Positions 7,587 through 14,701 of a stretch of DNA of 24,421 nt are shown here, one piece after another (the first letter of the stretch is position 1; the number at the start of each line of letters is the position of its first letter). The notes under the pieces were generated by a model that was not told where the DNA came from, searched no databases, and worked only from the letters and a program-made list of their open reading frames with translations. Source of the stretch: CAYNYM01 sp049366815 (GTDB lineage Bacteria > Desulfobacterota > DSM-4660 > Desulfatiglandales > HGW-15); assembly GCA_049366815.1 (NCBI GenBank), contig JBMNCO010000227.1:1-24421 (forward strand). Reading direction: 5' to 3'. The position numbers and the translations under genes were made by a program.

Positions 7587-8656
7587 GCGGCGAATGGCGT
7601 CTCTTCAAGAATACCGAGAGGTTCGTGTCCACCGCCGAGGGCCTGGCGGTGGACGATACCCTCCCGCAGTCCGTTGAACACCATCAATCCCCACCTATCC
7701 TTCACCTCTACACCTTTGTCCCATCCGTTATCGTAGGAAAATACCAGGACATCGAGGCCGCCCTCAAACTGGACCGGTGCCGTGCCCGGGGTATTGAATA
7801 CAACCGGCGAAGCACAGGCGGTGGGACGGTCATCATGGGGCCGGAAATCCTGGCCCTGGGTTTTGGAATCAATATGGACTACCCGGGCCTGAGCAATCGG
7901 GGTATGGGTGGGGTTTTCGAAACCATCGGAGCCGTCTTCAGCAAGGCCCTTCAACGCTTTGGTTTCGATTCGCGTTTTGTGACGAAAAACGATATGGAGG
8001 TGGCAGGGAAAAAGGTCGCGGGTCTCTCGGCATCGGCCGAGACAGGGAAGAGTCTCCTCTTTCACACGAGCCTCCTGGTCGACTTCGATATCGAACTCAT
8101 GACCGATATCATGAACACCCCTCTCATCAAACTCTATGACAAGGGTTACAACTGTTTCAGCCAGCGCATGACCACGGTGAGGCAGGAAATCGGTCGGAAA
8201 GACGTAGAAGTGGAAGAGGTCATGGACTCCATACGGGAGGCCTTTGAAAAGACATTCGATATCCGTTTTCGCGAGGACGCACCCGATGAGTGGGAGCAGG
8301 AAAAGATCCGGGATTTTATCGAGAACCGATACACACAAGAGGACTGGATCTTTTCCCACAAACATCCCAGATCCCGCATGGGTATCGGCCGTTTGAAGAC
8401 AAAGGGCGGCCTGCTTGAAATCTACCTGTCCCTGGCCGGAGGTTCCATCGAGAATGTGGTGATCACCGGGGACTTCTTCTCGACGACCGAAGATATCAAT
8501 TGTCTCGAAAAGGCCTTGAAGTGGACCTCGGCCCGCCCGGAAAAAATAGAGGAACACCTCTTCAAGGTGTGGAAGGATGAGATGATTTACGGCCTCGATG
8601 TCTCGACACTTACCGAGGCCATCCTCATTGCCAAGGAGAATCAGGTGAGGTTGTAA
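7583..8656 (+). CDS. lplA: Lipoate-protein ligase A family protein
   Basis: A 357-aa ligase that activates lipoate (or octanoate) with ATP and transfers it to a carrier lysine. The large domain shows RRSTGGGTV (about residues 75-83), the NDMEVAGKKVAG segment with K144 at the position of the catalytic lysine, and LLFHTSLLVDFD. A C-terminal accessory domain follows (about 240-350, including RMGIGRLKTKGGLLEIYLS), so the LplA and LplB parts are on one chain as in E. coli LplA. The start ATG overlaps the gcvH-like stop by four bases, a sign of translational coupling. With the radical SAM gene 66 bp downstream, the natural inference is that it loads octanoate or lipoate onto the adjacent GcvH-like protein. 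Confidence 0.9.
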   Translation: MSGEWRLFKNTERFVSTAEGLAVDDTLPQSVEHHQSPPILHLYTFVPSVIVGKYQDIEAALKLDRCRARGIEYNRRSTGGGTVIMGPEILALGFGINMDYPGLSNRGMGGVFETIGAVFSKALQRFGFDSRFVTKNDMEVAGKKVAGLSASAETGKSLLFHTSLLVDFDIELMTDIMNTPLIKLYDKGYNCFSQRMTTVRQEIGRKDVEVEEVMDSIREAFEKTFDIRFREDAPDEWEQEKIRDFIENRYTQEDWIFSHKHPRSRMGIGRLKTKGGLLEIYLSLAGGSIENVVITGDFFSTTEDINCLEKALKWTSARPEKIEEHLFKVWKDEMIYGLDVSTLTEAILIAKENQVRL

Positions 8657-8722
8657 GGAGACGGAGGGATGAGGGTGTAAGGATCGAGGCCCTTTGTCTT
8701 TAAACCACTGGAGAGAGAATGA

Positions 8723-9784
8723 ATGGAAATGGAAGCATTGGTGGAAAGAAAAAAAATTGAGAGCCCTGATTACGCCAAGATGAGTCATGCCTCAGCCATA
8801 TCCCTCGGACTGATGCGCGGCCGGATGTATCGCGGTGCCGTCAACCGCTGCGTGAATCTCCTCGTTCACTACAAAGAAGGCTGCTCGGCCAACTGTGCCT
8901 ACTGCGGCCTGGCAAAGAAAAGGCCGGGCACTTACGAGGAGAAGAGCTTTATCCATGTGGATTGGCCCGTTTACACCATGGAGGAGATTGTTGATGCAAT
9001 CAATGCCTGCCCCGCCTATGTGAAACGCACCTGCATTTCCATGATCACCAACGGCAAATGCCGCCGGCACACCCTGGACATGACTCGGTACCTCAAGGCG
9101 GAAACCGATCTCCCCATTTCCATCCTGATCAGCCCGACTATCCTGCTAAAAGACGACCTGGTCGCCATGAAGGAGGCCGGGGCGGACAAGATCGGGATCG
9201 CTGTTGACCTGGCCACTCCAGAGCTCTTTGAACGATACAGGGGGAAAGGGGTGGGCGGACCCCACAAGTGGGACAAATATTGGGAGATACTGAATCAGGG
9301 TCTCGAGGTCTTCGGCTATCCCCATGTCGGCGCTCACCTTATGGTGGGAATGGGTGAGACCGAGCGGGAAATGGTGGCCATGATGGAAAGACTCAGAAGA
9401 ATGGGTGTGATCAATCACCTCTTTTCCTTTTTCGCCGAAGAGGGATCCGGCCTCGCCGGCATGCCCCAACCACCCTGGCCGACCTATCTCCGCGTTCAGC
9501 TCGCCCGGTACCTCATCGAGGAAGAATCCATGAGCATGGATGACATGTCCTTTGATGCTCATGGGCACATCACCGATTTCGGTCTGGACTCGGAGACGAT
9601 GGACAGGATCATAGCCCTGGGCGATCCTTTCATGACCACCGGGTGTCTTGGCCCGGACGGCAGAGTGGCCTGTAACCGCCCCTTCGGCAATTGTCTGCCT
9701 GACGAAAGACAGTGGAACTATCCTTACCCCCTCAATGAGGAGGAATTGACACTGATCCGCGAGAATATCTTTCGCATCGATTGA
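8723..9784 (+). CDS. BioB-like radical SAM protein, candidate LipS-type lipoyl synthase subunit
   Basis: A 353-aa radical SAM enzyme. The SAM-cluster motif CX3CX2C is at C54, C58 and C61 (CSANCAYCGLAKKRPG). A second cysteine group near the C-terminus (C308, C317 in CNRPF, C324, followed by NYPYPL) would fit an auxiliary iron-sulfur cluster. The order and the CNRP...NYP ending resemble, from memory, the LipS1/LipS2 proteins that make lipoate by sulfur insertion in archaea and some bacteria; canonical LipA has a different N-terminal CX4CX5C auxiliary motif, absent here. Position after lplA and a GcvH-like gene supports a lipoate role. LipS enzymes are described as a pair, but only one is encoded here. 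The ATG at 8723 follows GGAGAGAGA. Biotin synthase or another BioB-like reaction remains possible. Confidence 0.7.
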   Translation: MEMEALVERKKIESPDYAKMSHASAISLGLMRGRMYRGAVNRCVNLLVHYKEGCSANCAYCGLAKKRPGTYEEKSFIHVDWPVYTMEEIVDAINACPAYVKRTCISMITNGKCRRHTLDMTRYLKAETDLPISILISPTILLKDDLVAMKEAGADKIGIAVDLATPELFERYRGKGVGGPHKWDKYWEILNQGLEVFGYPHVGAHLMVGMGETEREMVAMMERLRRMGVINHLFSFFAEEGSGLAGMPQPPWPTYLRVQLARYLIEEESMSMDDMSFDAHGHITDFGLDSETMDRIIALGDPFMTTGCLGPDGRVACNRPFGNCLPDERQWNYPYPLNEEELTLIRENIFRID

Positions 9785-9871
9785 TTGCTGGATTCCAGCG
9801 ACCGTTCGGGCGGGGTGAACCCTGACGCTGCTGCTTTGGGGTTAATGTAGCCGGTGTCCTGCGACATAAAT

Positions 9872-9896
9872 AAATCCTTACCCGGGATTTTTATTT
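9872..9896 (+). terminator. Weak hairpin plus T-rich tail after the lipoylation operon
   Basis: AAATCC (9872-9877) pairs with GGATTT (9885-9890) around a seven-base loop, followed by TTATTT. The stem is short and A/T-rich, so this is a tentative intrinsic terminator for the gcvH-lplA-radical SAM operon. A small palindrome, GCTGGA-T-TCCAGC, lies immediately after the radical SAM stop at 9786-9798. Confidence 0.35.
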
Positions 9897-9988
9897 GCCT
9901 GAATGGGTCGATTTATGAAAGAATAGAATCCGTTGCAGCAGGTCAGGGGACCGGTTCGCTTTTTCCAAGCCTGGTGCCCAGAAATTTT

Positions 9989-10017
9989 TTGACAACCTGG
10001 GGAAAAGGTGCTAAAAG
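9989..10017 (+). promoter_or_regulatory. tRNA operon promoter with extended -10
   Basis: A perfect TTGACA (9989-9994), a 17-nt spacer and TAAAAG (10012-10017) preceded by TG one base upstream form an extended -10 promoter. The predicted transcript start is a few bases ahead of the tRNA-Lys 5' end at 10033, giving a very short leader. Confidence 0.75.
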
Positions 10018-10032
10018 TCCAGATTCCCGTTT

Positions 10033-10109
10033 GGGCCGTTAGCTCAGTTCGGTAGAGCAGCGGACTTTTAATCCGTTGGTCGCGCGTTCGATTCGCGCAC
10101 GGCCCACCA
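10033..10109 (+). tRNA. tRNA-Lys (anticodon UUU)
   Basis: A full cloverleaf is visible. Acceptor GGGCCGT (10033-10039) pairs with ACGGCCC (10099-10105), the D arm starts GCTCAG, the anticodon arm CGGACTTTTAATCCG carries TTT, and the T arm CGCGCGTTCGATTCGCGC has the TTCGA loop. The discriminator is A and the CCA end is encoded (10107-10109). Confidence 0.98.
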
Positions 10110-10181
10110 ACACATTGTATGTTGGACCCTCTCTGAGGTGAATACCTCGACGGTGACCAAAAACGTTATTCTCGATCTAAC

Positions 10182-10259
10182 GTCCCCATCGTCTAGCCAG
10201 GTCCAGGACACAGGCCTTTCACGCCTGCGACAGGGGTTCGAATCCCCTTGGGGACGCCA
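10182..10259 (+). tRNA. tRNA-Glu (anticodon UUC)
   Basis: Acceptor GTCCCCA (10182-10188) pairs perfectly with TGGGGAC (10249-10255). The anticodon loop CTTTCAC gives TTC, the T arm is AGGGGTTCGAATCCCCT, the discriminator is G and CCA is encoded (10257-10259). It follows tRNA-Lys by 72 bp with no intervening promoter of note, so the two are probably one transcript. Confidence 0.98.
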
Positions 10260-10268
10260 TTGTATATT

Positions 10269-10309
10269 CAAGGGGTTAGCTCTCATCTGAGTTAACCCCT
10301 TGCTATTTT
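10269..10309 (+). terminator. Rho-independent terminator of the tRNA operon
   Basis: A 14-bp stem with one G-U pair (10269-10282 with 10289-10302; outer arm CAAGGGGTTA against TAACCCCTTG) closes a six-base loop and is followed by CTATTTT. It begins ten bases after the tRNA-Glu CCA end. Confidence 0.85.
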
Positions 10310-10837
10310 CGGTATCGCTTTGGGCTATTGACCTTATCGAAAGTAGGCTCATTGTCTCTTTCATATCTCCATGGATATGATGTAAATACCTTTCATTGGT
10401 GGCCTGATCGCCAGTGAAAGGGTGACCCATGAAAAAGTCCTCTGTCAAGGAAAGAACTTGTCCTTTATCAAGGGAAAATGCATTTTCAGGCAGAGACCGG
10501 CCGTCACTTTGCCGACTGACGGGGTGCTTGCCCGACGCCGCTTCCGGAGTCTCTCTTTGTCTTATCTTGTCCCTCCCTCTCCTTGGAAATATTCTCAAGG
10601 CGCCTGCCCCGATTCATCACATGGTACCTTGCATCTGAATATTCGGAGAGGGTCGTGGCATGCCTTCTCATCATCACATCACCGAAACATGAGTCAACGG
10701 CAGACCTGACCCCTTTTCCATATCTTGATTTTTCATTGGATATACGTTAGCTTTGGTAATGATTCGTGCTACGAGATATCAAAACCTTAGATTGTCCTTT
10801 TCCCATGCATCCCGGAAAAGGAAAGCCGGGACACAGC
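10310..10837. other. 528-bp region without a convincing gene
   Basis: Between the tRNA terminator and the lytic transglycosylase gene I find no credible coding sequence. A 13-bp hairpin with two G-U pairs (10389-10401 with 10409-10421) is the main structured element, listed separately. It is followed by a short reading frame from ATG 10429 (69 codons) with AAAGGG in front. That frame has no recognisable domain and a composition unlike its neighbours, so I do not call it. Promoter elements for the transglycosylase gene were not clear. Confidence 0.5.
10389..10421 (+). other. Stable hairpin ahead of a short reading frame
   Basis: CCTTTCATTGGTG (10389-10401) pairs with CGCCAGTGAAAGG (10409-10421), 13 pairs including two G-U, around the loop GCCTGAT. 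There is no T-tract after it, so it is not a standard terminator. It ends seven bases before an ATG at 10429. It may be an RNA element or a DNA-binding site; nothing known was recognised. Confidence 0.45.
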
Positions 10838-12241
10838 ATGCCTGATACCAAGACGCCCCCTGATTCTTTCTTTATCACAGTCCTTGCCTGCCTAATTCTT
10901 GCCGGCCTTTTTGTTTGTCCTTTGCCGGCCCTGGCCGATTACCCCCTGTTAGCCAAGTTGATCATCGCCTACAATTCGGGGGTTCAGGAAAAAAGCCTGG
11001 CAAATGGATCCTACAGGGGCGAAGAAGGCCTATTGAGGCTTACACCCGAGGCGGCAAAATCCCTCGGCATAAAGGCCGTCATGAATGAAGACTACAACGA
11101 AGCCAAGGCCTTGTTGAAAAATGCCGAGAGATGCCTTGAAAAGGCCCAGGGGGCCATCGCCTTGAGGAAATGGGATGCCTCCTCCCCCGATCACTACACA
11201 AGAGACATCATTGAGCCCATCATCTCTTACAAAAGGGACACGGCCGCGGCCCAAGAAAAACTCAAGGCCTATCATGCAGCCCTCACCCCCGAAGAAGATG
11301 AAAGGCTCGATCCGGCCTTGAGCATGAAGGCGTTGAACCGTTTACTGGACGAAGGACTGAATGCAACGAAAAACAGGTTGAGAGACGCCCTGGGCTATTT
11401 CTACAACCACTGTCGGGGGGACACCAGCAACTCCCACTACCTGACCCCGGAAAATGTGCCTTTCGTCAACCAGGTATTTCTCGCGTACCTTGAACAGGCA
11501 CCAAAAGCATCAGTTGAAAGGTTTGACCTGGACAGGGCTCACGATTCCATGAATCCGGGGGTTAATAATCAGTGGAAACGCGTAATGGAAAAGACCGGGT
11601 TTCCATACATCACCGCGTTGGAAACGGCCGTAACTCGACAGAAGGCGGAAGGGAATATCGTCGACCCCCTCCTCTTTGTTGCCCTGATGAGAAGAGAATC
11701 CCGATTTGATCCCTTGGCCGTATCCAGTGTGGGCGCAGCGGGTCTGACCCAGATTATGCCCCAAACCGCCTTGTCCCTCGGAATGACTCAGATATACGTA
11801 CCGGACTATTTCAAGGAGGCCGTGACGCTCATCAGTGAAGAACGCAAGCTGGGCCGGGATGCTATGAACACCCTTTTCAGGATTGCCGATGCAAACGGCC
11901 TCAAGTTCGCAAAGGATGCAAGGCAATTGATGCAGTCGTCACTGGATGTGGCGGAAAAAAAGGAAAAGCTCTTCAGGCTCTACAAACAAGATCTCCTGAA
12001 GGGGAAAACCGATGAACGGCTCAAACCGGAACGCGCCATTGAATTCGGCTATCGGTATTTTGCGCAGATGATGAGGCTTCAGAACGGGGATATCAGCCTT
12101 GCACTGGCCTCTTACAATGCGGGCCCCCACCGGGTGGAGAGATACAGGGGGATTCCTCCCTTCAGAGAAACCGTTCATTTCAGAAACAAGGTCATGGAAT
12201 TCTATCGGGAATATCTTGAAATGGCCCGGCTTCTCCAATAA
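10838..12241 (+). CDS. Lytic transglycosylase with SLT domain
   Basis: A 467-aa periplasmic enzyme predicted to cleave glycan strands of peptidoglycan. The N-terminus has a signal peptide (TVLACLILAGLFV core, ALA cleavage site near residue 33). A helical N-terminal half without a domain I recognise spans about 35-260. The SLT domain then shows the catalytic glutamate E287 in RRESRFDP, the SSVGAAGLTQIMPQTA motif and ASYNAGPHRVERYRGIP. Between the MPQTA block and GYRYF lies roughly 60 residues more than in a typical SLT domain (about 317-395). I place the start at ATG 10838, which has GGGA six bases before it. In-frame starts at 10766 (GTG) and 10805 lack a good ribosome-binding site and would put a long charged stretch before the signal peptide. 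Confidence 0.9.
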   Translation: MPDTKTPPDSFFITVLACLILAGLFVCPLPALADYPLLAKLIIAYNSGVQEKSLANGSYRGEEGLLRLTPEAAKSLGIKAVMNEDYNEAKALLKNAERCLEKAQGAIALRKWDASSPDHYTRDIIEPIISYKRDTAAAQEKLKAYHAALTPEEDERLDPALSMKALNRLLDEGLNATKNRLRDALGYFYNHCRGDTSNSHYLTPENVPFVNQVFLAYLEQAPKASVERFDLDRAHDSMNPGVNNQWKRVMEKTGFPYITALETAVTRQKAEGNIVDPLLFVALMRRESRFDPLAVSSVGAAGLTQIMPQTALSLGMTQIYVPDYFKEAVTLISEERKLGRDAMNTLFRIADANGLKFAKDARQLMQSSLDVAEKKEKLFRLYKQDLLKGKTDERLKPERAIEFGYRYFAQMMRLQNGDISLALASYNAGPHRVERYRGIPPFRETVHFRNKVMEFYREYLEMARLLQ

Positions 12242-12609
12242 GGCAACGCGGCAGATGATACATCGAAGATGATCCAGGGTGCCTTCGGGATGCCCGACGC
12301 CACAGGGCATTGGTTCCAGGCAATGAAACACCGGTCCGATGGCGACATGATCACGTTTTGATTTGAATTTGCCGGGGATCTCGATATACTGGCCTCGATG
12401 GCGGCCTTCTCTTGTTTCCTTATTCTTTTCAAGGATCTGTTTCTCCGACCTGCCTTCCAGGCGGATACCAAACATCATTACTTTCGAGACAGGCGTCATC
12501 CCTTGGTGGATGCGAGGGATCGACAACAAAAAAGGCATCCGGCATGACCGCACTCCAAGGCGCGGGACCGGGTCACACCCTATTGTTATTCTTTGCGGAG
12601 GACGAACAA
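12242..12609. other. 368-bp region upstream of purC
   Basis: No convincing gene. It holds a small hairpin, ATGCCC/GGGCAT (12290-12295 and 12305-12310), without a T-tail and a candidate purC promoter at 12363-12390, listed separately. If that promoter is used, the purC leader would be over 200 nt. I looked for purine-riboswitch core sequences in it and did not find them. A minus-strand frame entering this region from the transglycosylase gene has no recognisable product. Confidence 0.5.
12363..12390 (+). promoter_or_regulatory. Candidate purC promoter
   Basis: TTGAAT (12363-12368), a 16-nt spacer and TATACT (12385-12390) match the housekeeping consensus at 4 of 6 and 5 of 6 positions. It is upstream of purC on the same strand; the downstream gene and position make it plausible but unproven. 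Confidence 0.4.
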
Positions 12610-13661
12610 ATGGCTGGAAAGGTGCTTTTTAAATCGAATTTCGAGGATCTTCATCTCCTGAAGAGGGGAAAGGTGAGGGATGTATACGAGGTCGATGACA
12701 AATTGCTGATCGTGGCAAGCGACCGCATGTCGGCCTTCGATGTGGTGATGGNNNNNNNNNNNNNNNNNNNNNNNNNNNNNNNNNNNNNNNNNNNNNNNNN
12801 NNNNNNNNNNNNNNNNNNNNNNNNNNNNNNNNNNNNNNNNNNNNNNNNNNNGACAAATTGCTGATCGTGGCAAGCGACCGCATGTCGGCCTTCGATGTGG
12901 TGATGGACGACCCGATTCCCGACAAGGGCAAGATCCTCACGAGCATCTCCGTATTCTGGTTTGAGTTCCTCAAAGACACCGTAGAAAACCATATCCTTTC
13001 CGTCGATCCGGCGGATTACCCCGAACCCTGCCGGAAATATACGGACGATCTCCAAGGCCGAAGCATGCTGGTCAAAAAGGCTGAACCCCTTCCTGTTGAG
13101 TGCATCGTCAGGGGTTATATCTCCGGATCGGGCTGGCTGGAATATGAGGCCCGGGGGAGCATCTGCGGGATATCCCTGCCTGCGGGGCTCAAGGAATCTG
13201 AAAAATTGCCCGAACCCCTGTTCACGCCGTCGACCAAGGCGGAAGAGGGGATCCACGATGAAAACATCTCATTTGAGGAGGCCGTAAAAGTGCTCGGCCC
13301 CGAAATGGCGGACCAGGTCCGGACGCTCAGCCTCAAAATCTATGAAGCCGGAAGGGGCTATGCGGCCCGAAAGGGCATCATCATCGCCGATACCAAATTC
13401 GAATTCGGCATGGCAGACGGCCGCCTCATTCTTATAGATGAGGTCCTGACACCGGATTCTTCCAGATTCTGGCCCATGGACATGTATCAGCCCGGCGGCC
13501 CCCAGAAAAGCTTTGACAAACAATTTTTGCGGGATTACCTCAACGGGCTTGACTGGCCGAAAACGCCTCCACCGCCAAGGCTGCCGACCGAAATCATAGC
13601 CAGAACAAGAGAAAAATACCTGGAGGCCCTGCAACGTTTGACAGGGCGGACACAGATCTGA
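12610..13661 (+). CDS. purC: SAICAR synthase, interrupted by an assembly gap
   Basis: Phosphoribosylaminoimidazole-succinocarboxamide synthase joins aspartate to CAIR with ATP in purine synthesis. The start at ATG 12610 has GGAGG eight bases before it (12597-12601). The N-terminal LLKRGKVRDVYEVDDKLLIVASDRMSAFDVVM is cut by 100 N; the same residues resume after the gap and continue with DDPIPDKGKIL. Removing the N run and one copy of the 55-base repeat (12752-12906) restores one continuous frame of 298 aa, the normal length of the longer PurC type. As written, the 155 extra bases shift the frame. Diagnostic motifs are VECIVRGYISGSGW, IIADTKFEFG, DEVLTPDSSRFW and the PGGPQKSFDKQFLRDYL tail block. 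The break is an assembly artefact, not a pseudogene. Confidence 0.95.
12697..12751 (+). repeat. 55-bp duplicate, left copy at the gap edge
   Basis: These 55 bases of purC end exactly where the N run starts and are identical to 12852-12906, which begin exactly where it ends. This is the signature of two contig ends that share a 55-base overlap and were scaffolded without merging. Confidence 0.95.
12752..12851. other. Assembly gap of exactly 100 N
   Basis: The run is exactly 100 N, a conventional placeholder for an unknown gap size. Because both flanks repeat the same 55 bases in frame with purC, the true gap is probably zero and the real sequence is 155 bases shorter here. Confidence 0.97.
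12852..12906 (+). repeat. 55-bp duplicate, right copy at the gap edge
   Basis: Identical to 12697-12751. It encodes the same PurC residues (DKLLIVASDRMSAFDVVM) and is artefactual. The apparent start codon near its left end should not be annotated as a gene start. Confidence 0.95.
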
Positions 13662-13749
13662 TGACCACCAGGGGGGGAAGGTAAAGCTTAATCCCGGGGG
13701 GATTGCGGACATTCCTCCTCACCAACCCTGCCCCCAAACGATCCAAACG

Positions 13750-13785
13750 AGGCGGTCCGGCATCTCTGGAGATACCGGACCGCCT
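13750..13785 (+). terminator. Strong hairpin downstream of purC
   Basis: AGGCGGTCCGG (13750-13760) pairs perfectly with CCGGACCGCCT (13775-13785), and an inner ATCT/AGAT stem closes a CTGG tetraloop after one mismatch. The following bases, ATCCTTGAG, are not a T-tract, so the element is a terminator only in a loose sense. It could instead stabilise the purC mRNA 3' end. Confidence 0.5.
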
Positions 13786-13894
13786 ATCCTTGAGCTCCAA
13801 TCCTTTCCCAATAGGACCAACCTCTACAAAATGCCCATGACAAAAAAGGCCACAAACGGAGAAGAATGGCCTAAAAAACCTCCTTTAGCTCACC

Positions 13895-13979
13895 TTGACA
13901 AAGACTCAGCCGATGCTTAACGTATTTCATGACTGTGAGTTATGTATCACTTTGAAATTACTCCGGTTCGTATCATAAA
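13895..13979 (+). promoter_or_regulatory. Candidate grpE-dnaK promoters
   Basis: Two -35-like elements precede grpE. One is a perfect TTGACA (13895-13900) with only a poor -10 (TAACGT, 13918-13923). The other is TTGAAA (13952-13957) with CATAAA after 16 nt (13974-13979). The TTTGAAA stretch resembles a heat-shock sigma-32 -35 box, but no CCCCAT-like -10 follows. Which one drives the operon cannot be decided from sequence. Confidence 0.35.
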
Positions 13980-14009
13980 TCCGACAAGGGGGAAATCTAG
14001 GGCTGCGAC

Positions 14010-14675
14010 ATGAACAAAAAGCAAGCAAGTGACATGGCCGAGGAGAACAACGCCAGGGAAGCTGAAGATATAAAAATCACCATAAACCGTGATCATGAGA
14101 CTCTTCAACCGGATCAGGCATCGGAAGAAAAGCCGATGGAGAAGCTGACAAAAGAGGAGCTGCGTGAAAAGCTCAAAAAAGTCGAGCAGGAAAAACAGAC
14201 AAACTTTGACCTCTACCTTCGTGCCCAGGCTGAGATGGAAAACATGAAGAAGAGGGCAAAAAAGGAGAAAGAGGACTGGCTCAGGTACGCCAACGAAACC
14301 CTCATTAAAGAGCTGTTGCCTGTGATGGACAATCTTGAAAACGCGATAACCCACTCCAATAGTGAACATTCATTTGATGCCCTCAGGGAAGGGGTTGAAT
14401 TGACCCTGAAGGGAATGAAAGACTCGCTCATGAAGTCGGGAGTGGAGGAGGTCAAAGCCCAGGGCGAAGCCTTTGATCCCTGTTTCCATGAGGCCGTCTC
14501 CGAGTTAGAGGATGTCAGTGTCAAATCAGGGACAGTAATCCATGAACTGCAAAAGGGGTATCTTCTTAACCAGCGTTTGATTCGCCCCGCAAAGGTGGTT
14601 GTGAGCAGAGGGGGCGGAGATGATACGGCCGGATACGATAATGAAAGCACCGAAGGAATATGTGAAAATAAATAA
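14010..14675 (+). CDS. grpE: GrpE nucleotide exchange factor
   Basis: GrpE is a homodimeric cofactor that releases ADP from DnaK. The 221-aa product has a charged, disordered N-terminus (about 1-50), a long coiled coil (about 50-95, rich in K, E and Q, including RAQAEMENMKKRAKKEKED) and the C-terminal head with LLPVMDNLENAI, GVEEVKAQGEAFDPCFHEAV and VVVSRG. The usual FDPN-HEAV motif reads FDPCFHEAV. The start ATG 14010 has AGGG about seven bases upstream; an internal ATG at 14034 would remove eight residues but has a weaker site. dnaK follows 26 bp later. Regulation is likely tied to heat stress by family, although no CIRCE element is visible. Confidence 0.96.
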   Translation: MNKKQASDMAEENNAREAEDIKITINRDHETLQPDQASEEKPMEKLTKEELREKLKKVEQEKQTNFDLYLRAQAEMENMKKRAKKEKEDWLRYANETLIKELLPVMDNLENAITHSNSEHSFDALREGVELTLKGMKDSLMKSGVEEVKAQGEAFDPCFHEAVSELEDVSVKSGTVIHELQKGYLLNQRLIRPAKVVVSRGGGDDTAGYDNESTEGICENK

Positions 14676-14701
14676 GTGTGGCACTTTGCAAGGAGGATAA
14701 G

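Larger units (their letters stand above)
13662..14009. other. 348-bp region between purC and grpE
   Basis: No gene. It holds a strong hairpin after purC (13750-13785), a smaller one, AATCCC-GGG-GGGATT (13690-13704), and two candidate promoter starts for grpE listed below. I looked for a CIRCE operator (TTAGCACTC-N9-GAGTGCTAA) and found none. hrcA is not upstream of grpE here. Confidence 0.6.

Noticed and set aside
7439..8788. Long 449-codon minus-strand frame
   Set aside because: It is fully antisense to lplA and parts of its neighbours, which have clear motifs; it has no recognisable domains and is rich in H and F as expected of a shadow frame.
10033..10259. Prophage or island attachment at the tRNA pair
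   Set aside because: No integrase, no tRNA 3'-end duplication and no phage genes were seen in the flanking sequence.
10068..10598. Minus-strand reading frame across both tRNA genes
   Set aside because: It reads antisense through tRNA-Lys and tRNA-Glu and gives the RESNARPTD and GDSNPCRR phrases known from spurious translation of tRNA genes.
11939..12553. Minus-strand frame of about 204 codons between the transglycosylase and purC genes
   Set aside because: Half of it is antisense to the well-supported transglycosylase gene. The free part has no domain I recognise and a GTG start with only weak support.
12858..13661. A shorter purC gene starting inside the right-hand 55-bp copy
   Set aside because: The apparent start codon is inside PurC, and the true N-terminus lies before the gap; the start is created by the assembly break.
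13801..13885. AGGCC/GGCCT pairing flanked by A-runs, as a possible terminator
   Set aside because: The T-tract would only exist on the minus strand, where no gene lies upstream to terminate; the stem is five pairs with a long loop.
13880..13925. CIRCE-like operator before grpE
   Set aside because: TTAGCTCAC and TGCTTAA are only loosely similar to the CIRCE arms and the spacing is much longer than nine bases.
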